Part shown: piece by piece, positions 1 through 7,472 of the stretch
Layout of the letters: the number at the start of each line of letters is the position of its first letter
How positions within the stretch are numbered: position 1 is the stretch's first letter
Source: Thermococcus alcaliphilus
GTDB taxonomy: Archaea; Methanobacteriota_B; Thermococci; Thermococcales; Thermococcaceae
Assembly (NCBI RefSeq): GCF_024054535.1
Contig: NZ_JAMXLV010000018.1
Location: 62,001-126,000 of the forward strand
Reading direction: 5' to 3'
DNA: 64,000 nucleotides
Program-made: the position numbers and the translations under genes
Notes under the pieces: model-generated
Databases searched by the model: none
Seen by the model: the letters and a program-made list of their open reading frames with translations, nothing else
Told to the model about the DNA's origin: nothing

Positions 1-1
1 C

Positions 2-469
2 TTCGTTGCAGGGGCTATTGAGGACGTTATCTGGAGAGCTTGGAAAGAAGAAAATCCGGATGTTATTGTTACACACGGAGAGGGTTCTCTCCTCCACCCA
101 GCTTATCCAGGTGGATTTGAGTTAATAGCCTCAGGTAGACCAGACTACATTGTGCTCCAGCATGCCCCGGCAAGAAAATTCTTCGATGACTTCCCTCAGT
201 ACGAAATTCCACCATTAGAGAGGTACATACAGCTGATTGAACTCCTCTCTGGTAAGAAGCCAATAGCTATCACAATAAACTCTGAAAGACTTACGAAGGA
301 AGAAGCTATCCAAAAAGCCAGGGAAATAGAAGCAACTTACGGAATTCTAACGAGAGTACCTCTATATGAGGGTGTCGAAGACATAGTTAAGGCAATTCTT
401 GAAGACGCAGAACACTTAAAAGCAGTGGCCCAGCAAGAGGTGACTGCAAATGCCTCTCAAATGCTTTGA
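2..469 (+). CDS. DUF1611-family protein, C-terminal part (5' end outside window)
   Basis: The frame is open from base 2, so only the C-terminal ~155 residues are present. The stretch VTHGEGSLLHPAYPGG and the following VLQHAP segment are typical of the DUF1611 P-loop family, whose bacterial member DgcN is described as a D-glutamate N-acetyltransferase and is often found near dipeptide epimerases. The stop overlaps the next gene by 20 bases, implying translational coupling. Substrate in this archaeon is unknown; the D-glutamate link is an inference from family context only. Confidence 0.75.
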   Translation, partial: FVAGAIEDVIWRAWKEENPDVIVTHGEGSLLHPAYPGGFELIASGRPDYIVLQHAPARKFFDDFPQYEIPPLERYIQLIELLSGKKPIAITINSERLTKEEAIQKAREIEATYGILTRVPLYEGVEDIVKAILEDAEHLKAVAQQEVTANASQML

Positions 470-1883
470 TTACATATCCATTGAAAAGCCAAAGCTCTCT
501 TCTCGGAGGATCTCCTCCGTTTATACAATTTCTATTGATGGAAATGAGGAAAAATTTAGGCTCATTCACACCTACGAAGAAAAAATTCCCAGAAATGAAG
601 TCTTCGCAAAGCTTATGGTCATAACTCCAGCGATAAACTACGCTCTCTTCACCCCAGAAATTTTCTTTAACTTTCCCCTCGATCCAAGAGACCTGCAGTT
701 CTTTAAGGATATGATGGGGCTTACTGCAAATGATATCCTTGTGAACAGGATATACAAGAGGACAGGATTTGTCAGGGAAGAGTTCATCCCCAAAGAGATA
801 AAACCGCAGCCTTTAGCGGAGGTTGTCCCGGAAAGAGTTGAAGAGGAAAATGTAAAACTAACTCCCGGCTACAACAAATGCGCTGTAATGCTTAGTGGTG
901 GAAAGGAGAGCCTTCTCACCTATGGGCTTATGAAGGAGATCGGGTGCGAGGTTTATCCATTCTTTTTCAACGAATCCGGTGGACACTGGAAAGTTGCCCT
1001 AACAGCGTACAAGTGGTTCAAGGAGCATGAGCCAAATACCAAGAAAGTGTGGAGCAACGTGGACAGGCTTTACACATTTATAGAAAAGCACATGAAGATA
1101 CTTCAAAACGTAGGCAAGCCAAAGGCTGAGGTATATCCGATAAGGCTATTTTTCTTTGAGCATTACGTCTTCTCCTTCCTGCCACTAATTGAAAAGTACA
1201 ACATAGGAAATGTTTTGCTAGGCAACGAATATGACGACCCAAGAGGTCTCACCTACGAGTTCCATGGGATACCTCACTTTTATGCCGTCCTCGACCAGAG
1301 CCAGTTCTTCGACAAGTATATGACGAGATGGTTCGCCGAGAGGGGCTTAAATATAAGGCAGTGGTCTGCCGTAAGACCAATAACGGGACTTATCGTTGAG
1401 AGAATCCTCTACAACCGCTATCCGGAGCTCTTTAAACTCCAGAGGAGCTGTCACTCAGTTCACAAGGAGGGTGAAGATTATGTCCCCTGTGGCACATGCT
1501 TCAAGTGTAATGGTATCCAAACTTTTCTGCTCGCCAATGGAATAGATCCCCAGCTCATCAAATACAAACCACACCATATAGAAACACTCCCCAAGAGGAT
1601 AGCGAAAGGAAAAGTTAGACTTGACGAAGATGAACTCCAGCACTCACTCTATCTAATAAAGCAGAGAACCCCCAATTTTCCGCTAAGCGGGAAGAGGAGA
1701 GACCACGTGGAGATGCTCCACTTCGATGATAGAAATTCTCACTTCGACAACATCCCCCTGGAGTTCAGGAAGAGGATATACTCAATCTTTGAGCAGTATA
1801 CAAAAGGATATGCCTATCTAAAGGAAGGCAAATGGGTTGAAATAACAAGGGAGGAGGTGCTTCATGGAGTACACGATAGTTGA
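450..1883 (+). CDS. PP-loop ATPase with QueC-like zinc cysteines
   Basis: A 477-residue protein. Residues 1-140 form an unrecognised N-terminal domain. A PP-loop ATP-pyrophosphatase motif SGGKES lies at about 149-154. Cysteines near 334, 348, 351 and 354 (SCHS..., then CGTCFKC) resemble the zinc site of QueC-like enzymes. PP-loop enzymes adenylate a substrate and release PPi. The bacterial glutamate epimerase MurL is also ATP-dependent and makes AMP, so an epimerase-like role is one possibility; QueC-like or amide-forming chemistry is another. It overlaps DUF1611 upstream and a GNAT gene downstream by 20 bases each, so the three are probably one operon. Confidence 0.7.
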   Translation: MPLKCFDYISIEKPKLSSRRISSVYTISIDGNEEKFRLIHTYEEKIPRNEVFAKLMVITPAINYALFTPEIFFNFPLDPRDLQFFKDMMGLTANDILVNRIYKRTGFVREEFIPKEIKPQPLAEVVPERVEEENVKLTPGYNKCAVMLSGGKESLLTYGLMKEIGCEVYPFFFNESGGHWKVALTAYKWFKEHEPNTKKVWSNVDRLYTFIEKHMKILQNVGKPKAEVYPIRLFFFEHYVFSFLPLIEKYNIGNVLLGNEYDDPRGLTYEFHGIPHFYAVLDQSQFFDKYMTRWFAERGLNIRQWSAVRPITGLIVERILYNRYPELFKLQRSCHSVHKEGEDYVPCGTCFKCNGIQTFLLANGIDPQLIKYKPHHIETLPKRIAKGKVRLDEDELQHSLYLIKQRTPNFPLSGKRRDHVEMLHFDDRNSHFDNIPLEFRKRIYSIFEQYTKGYAYLKEGKWVEITREEVLHGVHDS

Positions 1884-2328
1884 CGGGGAGATATATCTGG
1901 AAGAGATCAAAAAGCTTGACAGGGAAATAAGCTACTCATTCGTTCGCTTTTCCATTCCCTATGAGGACTTCGCAAAGAGGCACGAAGAACTCTTTAGAGA
2001 GCTCCTTTCACATGGAGAACACAAGTTCTTCGCAGCCCTCGATGAGAAAGGAAAGCTACTGGGCCATGTCTGGGTTTGTTTGACCCTCGATACTGTTGAT
2101 TACGTTAAAATAGCCTACATTTACGACATCGAAGTTATTAAAAAGGCAAAAGGGCTTGGAATCGGTTCAGCCCTTTTAAGAAGAGCTGAAGCATGGGCAA
2201 GAGAGAAGGGAGCAAAGAAAGTTGTACTTAGGGTGGAAGTTGATAACCCTGCAGTAAAATGGTACGAAGAAAGGGGATACAAGGGAAGAGCACTTATAAT
2301 GGAGAAATTGCTAAACTTCAAAAATTAA
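1864..2328 (+). CDS. GNAT-family N-acetyltransferase
   Basis: A 154-residue single-domain GNAT protein. The acetyl-CoA pyrophosphate loop reads KAKGLGIGSALL near residues 96-107, followed by the usual VEVDNPAVKWYEERGY motif of the last strands and helix. The ATG has a GGAGGTG site just upstream and lies inside the 3' end of the PP-loop gene, so it is probably translationally coupled. Its substrate is unknown; a small molecule made by the two upstream enzymes is a reasonable guess. The 3' end overlaps the convergent nitrilase gene by 18 bases. Confidence 0.8.
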   Translation: MEYTIVDGEIYLEEIKKLDREISYSFVRFSIPYEDFAKRHEELFRELLSHGEHKFFAALDEKGKLLGHVWVCLTLDTVDYVKIAYIYDIEVIKKAKGLGIGSALLRRAEAWAREKGAKKVVLRVEVDNPAVKWYEERGYKGRALIMEKLLNFKN

Positions 2329-2976
2329 GAGCTTATCTCCTTTACTTTGGCTCAAGAGATTTCCGCTCTCATCAAACACCCAAGTCCCGCCCGGAGGGTA
2401 ACTGTTCACAATGAAAGTTTTAACACCAAGTAGTTTAGCCCTTTCGGACATTGCCTTAAGGTCTTCTTCACTTATCTTTCCGCTCTCGGGTGAATATTCC
2501 ATGGGTACGAACAGAAAATCGGGCTTTTTCTTTCTTATCCACTTCGCTATGCGCTTGTTGTAAAGATCACCACAGATGATGATTGCAACCTTACCGAACT
2601 CAGTCTTAGCGGTCTTCACTGTATTGCCCGTACAGAACTTCATTGGTTCCTGAAACTTCCGGTGCTTAAGAATAACTTCTCCTTCACGGTTTATCAAGAG
2701 AGCAGAGTTATAAACACAGTTCTTATACGGTTCCAAGAGCCCAAAGATTACATACACAGCATTATTCTTCGCAAGAGTGCTCACTCTCTCGACAATTTCA
2801 TCATATAGCTTTGCTCCACCGAAGTCCCACTCTCTAAAGCCAGTTAGGCAGTACTCCGGAAACACCAAGATATCTGGATTGTACTCTAATGCCTCTTTAA
2901 ACCTCTGTTTGAACTCCTTCCAGTTAGTCTCAAAGTTTCCATCTTCAACGTGCATCGAGATTAGGACAACTTTCAC
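2311..2976 (-). CDS. Carbon-nitrogen hydrolase (nitrilase superfamily)
   Basis: About 222 residues. The Glu-Lys-Cys catalytic triad is visible: FPEYCLTG (Glu), KHRKFQEP (Lys) and IIICGDLY (Cys). Such enzymes hydrolyse amides or nitriles, for example omega-amides. The chosen GTG reads MKVVLISMH and has a GGTG site 6 bases upstream; a second in-frame GTG lies 9 bases further out at 2985. At this length it is shorter than the ~260-residue archaeal members. It converges on the GNAT gene. Substrate is not predictable from sequence. Confidence 0.8.
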   Translation of the reverse strand: MKVVLISMHVEDGNFETNWKEFKQRFKEALEYNPDILVFPEYCLTGFREWDFGGAKLYDEIVERVSTLAKNNAVYVIFGLLEPYKNCVYNSALLINREGEVILKHRKFQEPMKFCTGNTVKTAKTEFGKVAIIICGDLYNKRIAKWIRKKKPDFLFVPMEYSPESGKISEEDLKAMSERAKLLGVKTFIVNSYPPGGTWVFDESGNLLSQSKGDKLLIFEV

Positions 2977-3009
2977 CTTACACACCAGAAAAATTAAACA
3001 ATAAAAGTG

Positions 3010-3672
3010 CTAGAGTTTTAGTTTAAAGCCCTCCGTCTCTGTGTTAATAGCCTTTAAAACCATAACATACACGTATGGCTTGGTTTCTTCCCCATCTTTT
3101 GCTCTCACAGCTCTTATTACAGTGGTTGCCAATTCTTCCAAGAGAGACATTACGTATCTGGAACCATCACCCAAGACATCCATGTTCACAAAGTAAAATA
3201 TAGTCTTTTTCTGGGAGTTCCCGTATTTCACAAGAAGGTCAATGAGCATAAGGGCTTCAAACTTTGATTCAGCAAGCAAAAACACTCTAGATAAGCCTAA
3301 AACAACAACGATGGTTTGTTTGGTTTCATTTTGGGAGAAGTAGGGAGTGCAAGTTAATTCAAAATCCTTAATGAGCTTTGGAATATCACTCGCGGGTAGC
3401 CTAGCAAGTACTTTGCCTACGTTTAAGCGACCACCAACTTTAATGACCTTTAAGTTCTCAAAAAATTCCGTTTCCAAGTTTGCAAGGCTTATCTGGGTTT
3501 TGTACAAGGATAGAGTATCGAGAATATCAATGATCATTACGTCATAGCCTTTTTTTCTGGCCCAGGTGAGCAAGTAGTAGAACCCCTTGTAGGGAAGTGT
3601 CAGTGAATCGTACTCTATCAAGACACTCTCTCCCGGAACAATTGACTCCCATATTTTAGCACCTTCGGTCAT
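3010..3672 (-). CDS. DUF257-family protein (Thermococcales-specific)
   Basis: About 220 residues starting MTEGAKIWESIVPGES after a strong GGTGGAGATC site. The pattern of an N-terminal VPGESVLIEYDS strand and alternating hydrophobic strands matches the DUF257 family, which I recall only from Thermococcales and which looks like a RecA/KaiC-type fold without a clear Walker A. No membrane segments. Function unknown. It stands alone between a nitrilase and a secreted protein gene. Confidence 0.7.
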   Translation of the reverse strand: MTEGAKIWESIVPGESVLIEYDSLTLPYKGFYYLLTWARKKGYDVMIIDILDTLSLYKTQISLANLETEFFENLKVIKVGGRLNVGKVLARLPASDIPKLIKDFELTCTPYFSQNETKQTIVVVLGLSRVFLLAESKFEALMLIDLLVKYGNSQKKTIFYFVNMDVLGDGSRYVMSLLEELATTVIRAVRAKDGEETKPYVYVMVLKAINTETEGFKLKL

Positions 3673-3766
3673 TGCGATCTCCACCTTATACCACCATTGT
3701 ATAGTTGTTAGGTTCATTATTTATTAGTTTTTGGATCAAAAGTCAAAACACCTTGTACCGTGGGAG

Positions 3767-4285
3767 CTACCACTTCAGCTGTTTACTTAGGTTGAATGCT
3801 TTTTCTGCAAGCTCATCAGGAATATCAAACGGATCTCGGTACTTGTTGAGTTCTTTGAACAAAATATCGAACTGTTTCAGCGTTTCAACGTTTTCACTTA
3901 GCATCATTTTTCGTTCCTCGTGTGGCTTAAAGGCGGCGGAATTCAAGAAAACCTCCAGATTTGACATCGCCACTCTAAGTTTCCAGAATTTCTCCCTTTC
4001 ATCTTTAGAGTGAGACCAAAGGAACTCAAACAAGTTCTTAACAACATACACATGATCTCTGTAGTTCACGGCGTAAAGGAAGATAACCTCATTAGAGGCA
4101 TTGTTCTGAAGAAGATATTCAAAACTCGCCCCTATATGCTCAAGCTCCCATCTGTTTATCTCAAATTTCGTATAGGTATCTTTTAACATCTCTTTATTTT
4201 TCTCTTTACACTGCCACCAAGAATATGTTGAAAAGGCTGAAGCTAAGAGTAATGTTATGAGAAGGAAAGACAAGCCCTTCTTCAT
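3767..4285 (-). CDS. Small exported or membrane-anchored helical protein
   Basis: About 172 residues beginning MKKGLSFLLITLLLASAF, a signal peptide or N-terminal anchor, placed after a GGTGG site. The remainder is charged and predicted mostly helical, with no motif I recognise. A TTTATC/TTTAAA-rich promoter region lies at about 4300-4325. No function assigned. Confidence 0.6.
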   Translation of the reverse strand: MKKGLSFLLITLLLASAFSTYSWWQCKEKNKEMLKDTYTKFEINRWELEHIGASFEYLLQNNASNEVIFLYAVNYRDHVYVVKNLFEFLWSHSKDEREKFWKLRVAMSNLEVFLNSAAFKPHEERKMMLSENVETLKQFDILFKELNKYRDPFDIPDELAEKAFNLSKQLKW

Positions 4286-4419
4286 GCAACCACCAAATTT
4301 AGTTCCTTGATAAAGATTTAAAAAGCCTTTTGCATTGTGTAATTTCAAGGTTGCCATGTTTAAAACCCCCAATCTGCTGGTGAACCTTTTTTATGTTTAT
4401 GAAAAGACTCAAAAGAACT

Positions 4420-4515
4420 ACCTATCAGAGATGACGTTCTCGTAGAGGGAGAAGTTGGGAAACTTCATGGTCACGGTCGTTGAAGGAATAAAAAGGCTGG
4501 ATTTAGAACATTAGG
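4420..4515 (+). pseudogene. Possible decayed coding fragment
   Basis: Two short coding-like stretches in different frames follow each other: RDDVLVEGEVGKLHGHGR then stop, and MVTVVEGIKRLDLEH then stop. The residue composition is protein-like and the frame change would fit an old frameshifted gene. There is no family match I can name and the region is short, so this is only tentative. Confidence 0.25.
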
Positions 4516-4517
4516 AT

Positions 4518-5000
4518 TTACTCCAAATGAGATTTTCTTTCTTCCAAAAACCTCTTCAACATCTTCGCTTTTTTAATTCTCCCAAGCTTGAGATAGGCTT
4601 GATATTCATATTCTAAATCCAAAACGGGGATTTTCATGCCCTCAATTTCTACGAAGCTTTTGTATCTGTTTATATCTACTGGTTCTTCCCACTCATCATT
4701 GACTTTTTTCTGTATGTCGCCCATTATCTCAACCTTAACCCCATCGATCATCAGCACTCCAAAGTGAGACCGGATTTTCTCGCTCTCCTTGAACCTGACA
4801 GGCTCGACCACGAACTCAGAGAAGAGCCTTTCAATTTCGTATGCCCCTTCCCTGTCTGTCTGGATGTCAATGTCATGGGGCTCAACTGGAACGCCCTGGA
4901 GGGCAAAGCCAAGGCTCCCCGTAACCGCCCAGGTGACGTCGCTTTGGCTTAACCTTTCATATAACCTGCGGAGGACTTCGAGGTGTTTTCGGGGAATCAT
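4518..5000 (-). CDS. Nucleotidyltransferase-fold protein with mosaic base composition
   Basis: A 160-residue protein with the Pol-beta/MNT nucleotidyltransferase signature: VTGSLGFALQG near residues 26-36 followed by the metal-binding HDIDIQTD. The third acidic residue is probably in VKVEIMGD. Such domains serve in minimal nucleotidyltransferase or AbiEii-like toxin systems, but no HEPN or antitoxin partner is adjacent. The 5' half (about 4780-4990) is GC-rich while the 3' half is AT-rich. It lies between gene remnants, which suggests a rearranged locus. Confidence 0.7.
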   Translation of the reverse strand: MIPRKHLEVLRRLYERLSQSDVTWAVTGSLGFALQGVPVEPHDIDIQTDREGAYEIERLFSEFVVEPVRFKESEKIRSHFGVLMIDGVKVEIMGDIQKKVNDEWEEPVDINRYKSFVEIEGMKIPVLDLEYEYQAYLKLGRIKKAKMLKRFLEERKSHLE

Positions 5001-5102
5001 TTCAACACCCTAAATGGATTAAGGCTGGTCTTTATAAAAAGATTTTTAGGATACCGCATAAGCGTTTCAAAACCTTGATACTGCCTACTATATGCTCCAC
5101 TG

Positions 5103-5228
5103 CAAGATCGCTATGATTTGGACAAATTCGCAACAGCCCAAAAAGCAGGAATCTATTACCTCTACATAGTTGTCCTCGGAGATAATGGCTGGAAGAGCTG
5201 GGATGTAATTAAGATCGAGGTAAGCTAA
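5103..5228 (+). pseudogene. C-terminal remnant of a lost gene
   Basis: An open 41-codon stretch with a stop at 5226-5228 encodes QDRYDLDKFATAQKAG, then IYYLYIVVLGDNGWKSWDVI and KIEVS. It reads like the beta-strand end of an extracellular domain. There is no start codon or ribosome site, and the sequence before it is not coding, so it appears to be the tail of a deleted or truncated gene. The parent family is not identified. Confidence 0.45.
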
Positions 5229-5298
5229 ATCTCGAAAGCCTGTGTGTTGTTATATGTAAAAATTATACGCAAATAAGTAATACTTAATTCAAGGAAAA

Positions 5299-5310
5299 AC
5301 TTTATATATA
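5299..5310 (+). promoter_or_regulatory. TATA box with long AT-rich leader for the 5448 gene
   Basis: CTTTATATATA preceded by an A-rich BRE-like run is a strong archaeal promoter. Transcription should begin near 5330, leaving about 115 bases of leader before the ATG at 5448, much longer than usual in this window. The 5229-5447 interval holds only this promoter, the leader and a GGAGG site at 5434-5438. Confidence 0.6.
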
Positions 5311-5447
5311 GTAAGTGCAACTTTCAATTAAAAGTCCAACAAGAAGGGGAGTGTTAAAAAGCTGGAGCACAAAAGTACAATATGCTCTCCTCTTCTGGAT
5401 GCTCCCTCCAGTGTGTAAAATTGAGGAAAAGTTTGGAGGTGTTTTAG

Positions 5448-5759
5448 ATGCCAATGTACCTCATAACTCACAGATACCCGAACGAAGAGCTCTTAAACGC
5501 TGTAAAAGAGGCCGCAGAATTCTTTGAGCGGATACCCTCATTGCCCAATGGTATAGAGTTCCTTGCAAGCTACAACACAGACTTTGGTGCCTATACACTG
5601 TGGAAAGCACCAAACAAAGAAGTGCTAGAGAAAGTGTTAGAGGACTCTCCGACGTTTAAGAAGAACGCGGAGATAGTGGAGGTCGTGCAGAGCTATCCAC
5701 CCACATCCGAATACACTGTTAGGGTATGGAGAATGTTGCTCGCAATGGCCAAAAAGTGA
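5448..5759 (+). CDS. Small conserved protein of unknown function
   Basis: A 103-residue soluble protein beginning MPMYLITHRYPNEELLNAV after a GGAGGTG site. The alternating strands and helices (YLITHRY, then a helix, then EFLASYNTDFGAYTLWKAPN) suggest a ferredoxin-like alpha/beta sandwich of the dimeric alpha-beta barrel type. I do not recognise the family. It is a single-gene unit with a strong TATA box upstream and a T-rich run after the stop. Confidence 0.65.
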   Translation: MPMYLITHRYPNEELLNAVKEAAEFFERIPSLPNGIEFLASYNTDFGAYTLWKAPNKEVLEKVLEDSPTFKKNAEIVEVVQSYPPTSEYTVRVWRMLLAMAKK

Positions 5760-5765
5760 GGATAT

Positions 5766-5788
5766 CCCTTTTCTCATTTTATTTTTTA
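5766..5788 (+). terminator. T-rich terminator
   Basis: CCCTTTTCTCATTTTATTTTTT follows the stop codon of the 5448 gene by a few bases. Oligo-T tracts of this kind are the intrinsic termination signal of Thermococcales RNA polymerase. No strong hairpin is needed or seen. Confidence 0.5.
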
Positions 5789-5861
5789 CACCTCAAAATT
5801 TCCATCTTTTTAGGGCATGAAGCTTAAAAGGGTGAGTAAAGATATTCGACCGGTGGATTAT

Positions 5862-6686
5862 ATGGATCCTATAATTCGCGAAGCTAGGCCTGAGGACAAG
5901 CCATTCATCGAAGAGATAGCAAAGCTAACATGGGAAGGTGAAGACTACCTTGCTAGGGTTTTTGATAGCTGGGTAGAAGATGGGAACTTCTACGTTCTTG
6001 AACTTGAGGGAAAAGTCATCGGAACGGCAAAGCTGACTCTTTTACCCGATAAGGTCGGGTGGCTTGAAGGGCTTAGAGTACACCCTAACTACAGGGGCAA
6101 GGGCTTTGGAAGAATGATTCACAATTTCATGATACAGAAAGGAAGGGGACTTGCAAAAGATGGTATCATAAACGCTCTGGAGTTTTCGACTTATTTCCTC
6201 AACAAGGAGAGCATAGCAATGGCAAAGAAAGATGGTTTTAAGATCGTCAAGCGCTACTACATTATGGGGAAAGCTGTAGAAGGAATTAAACCTTCAAAGC
6301 CATCCGACAGCACAATAACCTCTTTAGAAGAGCTTGAATACGAGGAGTATATTCCCGTGGGATGGAAGTTCGTTCATAAAGTCCCGGAAGCTTTAGACTG
6401 GCTCAGGGAAAAAGCTATTATCAAAGAATGCGGCGGAGCCAAGTTCATGATGCCCAAAGACTCTGAGAGTGCTTTTGTACCGTTTCACCTTTCAAAGTCA
6501 TATGTAGAACAACTCCTCCCCTGCATGGCACAAGAAGCTTTGAACGCAAATCAAAAATACATTGAAATTATGGTGCCCGAAGAAAGGAAGGAATTACTTG
6601 AGCCCCTCAGAGAGCTTGGCTTTGAGGTCTGGGACAACTGCAAGGAGCCCAATGTGTTGGTGTTCAGGAAGGAGTTAAAAGTTTGA
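5862..6686 (+). CDS. GNAT acetyltransferase with extra C-terminal domain
   Basis: About 274 residues, starting MDPIIREARPEDKPFIEE after a GGTGG site. The acetyl-CoA loop VHPNYRGKGFGRMIH occupies roughly residues 74-88. After the GNAT core (to ~150) there is a second, degenerate alpha/beta half to the end, as in tandem-GNAT proteins. The earlier in-frame ATG at 5817 lies at or before the likely transcription start (TATA-like CTTAAAA at 5822-5828). Substrate unknown. Confidence 0.75.
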   Translation: MDPIIREARPEDKPFIEEIAKLTWEGEDYLARVFDSWVEDGNFYVLELEGKVIGTAKLTLLPDKVGWLEGLRVHPNYRGKGFGRMIHNFMIQKGRGLAKDGIINALEFSTYFLNKESIAMAKKDGFKIVKRYYIMGKAVEGIKPSKPSDSTITSLEELEYEEYIPVGWKFVHKVPEALDWLREKAIIKECGGAKFMMPKDSESAFVPFHLSKSYVEQLLPCMAQEALNANQKYIEIMVPEERKELLEPLRELGFEVWDNCKEPNVLVFRKELKV

Positions 6687-6695
6687 AAAAAGATT

Positions 6696-6986
6696 TCATT
6701 CCTCCAAAAACCTTTCCACCTTCTCTACCTTCCCTTCTATTGCTTCAAGCCTTTTTTCAATACCTTCTAGCTTTGAAACAAGTCTGGAGATTTCATTTGC
6801 CGTTTTAATTTCTTCCCTGTCATGCAAAGAGTAGCCAACAGAATAGGAGATGCCTGCCGCCATCAGGAACAATAGTATTGCAATGCCGATGTTCGGGTAG
6901 TTTGCGCCCCCTTTCAGGATTATTACTGTAGACAGAACTATTGCGACTAACCAACTTGCTAAAATAATCACATCTCTCGTTCTCAT
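6696..6986 (-). CDS. Small membrane protein with coiled-coil tail
   Basis: A 96-residue protein with two hydrophobic segments (about residues 7-25 and 31-50) and a heptad-like C-terminal coiled coil (EISRLVSKLEGIEKRLEAIE...). The start overlaps the stop of the upstream ArsR-type regulator by 4 bases, so the two form one operon. A membrane partner or sensor for the regulator is plausible but unproven. Confidence 0.65.
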   Translation of the reverse strand: MRTRDVIILASWLVAIVLSTVIILKGGANYPNIGIAILLFLMAAGISYSVGYSLHDREEIKTANEISRLVSKLEGIEKRLEAIEGKVEKVERFLEE

Positions 6987-7276
6987 CCAACCACCTCCTT
7001 CAGGATATCAGGAGAGACCTTAATATCAAACGGGACAAGTTCATAAAACCTCAAGGCTATTCCTCGTTTTTCATCTATCACGACTCTGCTCTTAACTATT
7101 CCCGCCTTTTCAAGCTTTTTTAAGTGGATTTTTGCAAGGGCCCTGCTTATTCCCAGTGCTACGGCTATCTCATTAAGGTACATTGGTCTGTTCTCTTTGG
7201 CAAGCACCCCCACAATTTTGAGCCTTAGTGGATGTCCCAGCCCATCAAGTATTCTTGCCAGTTCTTCCACATCCAT
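6983..7276 (-). CDS. ArsR-like winged-helix transcription regulator
   Basis: About 97 residues, MDVEELARILDGLGHPLRLKIV, followed by LNEIAVALGISRALAKIHLKKLEKAG, a classic winged-helix recognition region with a wing at VVIDEKRGIALRFYEL. An alternative in-frame ATG at 7294 would give a nearly leaderless product. Two perfect palindromes cover its promoter and start, implying autoregulation. The divergent neighbour is the MFS transporter of a GC-rich block, which may be a target. Confidence 0.8.
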   Translation of the reverse strand: MDVEELARILDGLGHPLRLKIVGVLAKENRPMYLNEIAVALGISRALAKIHLKKLEKAGIVKSRVVIDEKRGIALRFYELVPFDIKVSPDILKEVVG

Positions 7277-7312
7277 GTTATCACTTGATAACATGTAATC
7301 AAATGATTACAT
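7275..7312. promoter_or_regulatory. Two tandem 20-bp palindromic operators
   Basis: ATGTTATCACTTGATAACAT (7275-7294) and ATGTAATCAAATGATTACAT (7293-7312) are each perfect 9-2-9 inverted repeats of consensus ATGTWATCA-NN-TGATWACAT, with centres 18 bases apart. They overlap the minus-strand TATA (ATTTATAT, about 7311-7320) and the regulator start. This is the expected layout for cooperative binding by two dimers of the ArsR-like protein. Confidence 0.75.
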
Positions 7313-7472
7313 ATAAATTTTTCGGTAATTCGTTCAAGATTTGAGAATGGAAAAAACATACAAGACCCTGCTATTTAAGTTCCCTCAAGGATGCTCCCAT
7401 TACTCCTGCCGAAAATTATTTAAAAATTGTTCACCCAAAACACGACGCTTTAAGCCTTCAGAGGGGTTCTTT

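Noticed and set aside
5315-5527. 70-codon frame covering the leader of the 5448 gene
   Set aside because: It overlaps the better-supported gene in a different frame and its start is upstream of the likely transcription start; kept only as a leader curiosity.
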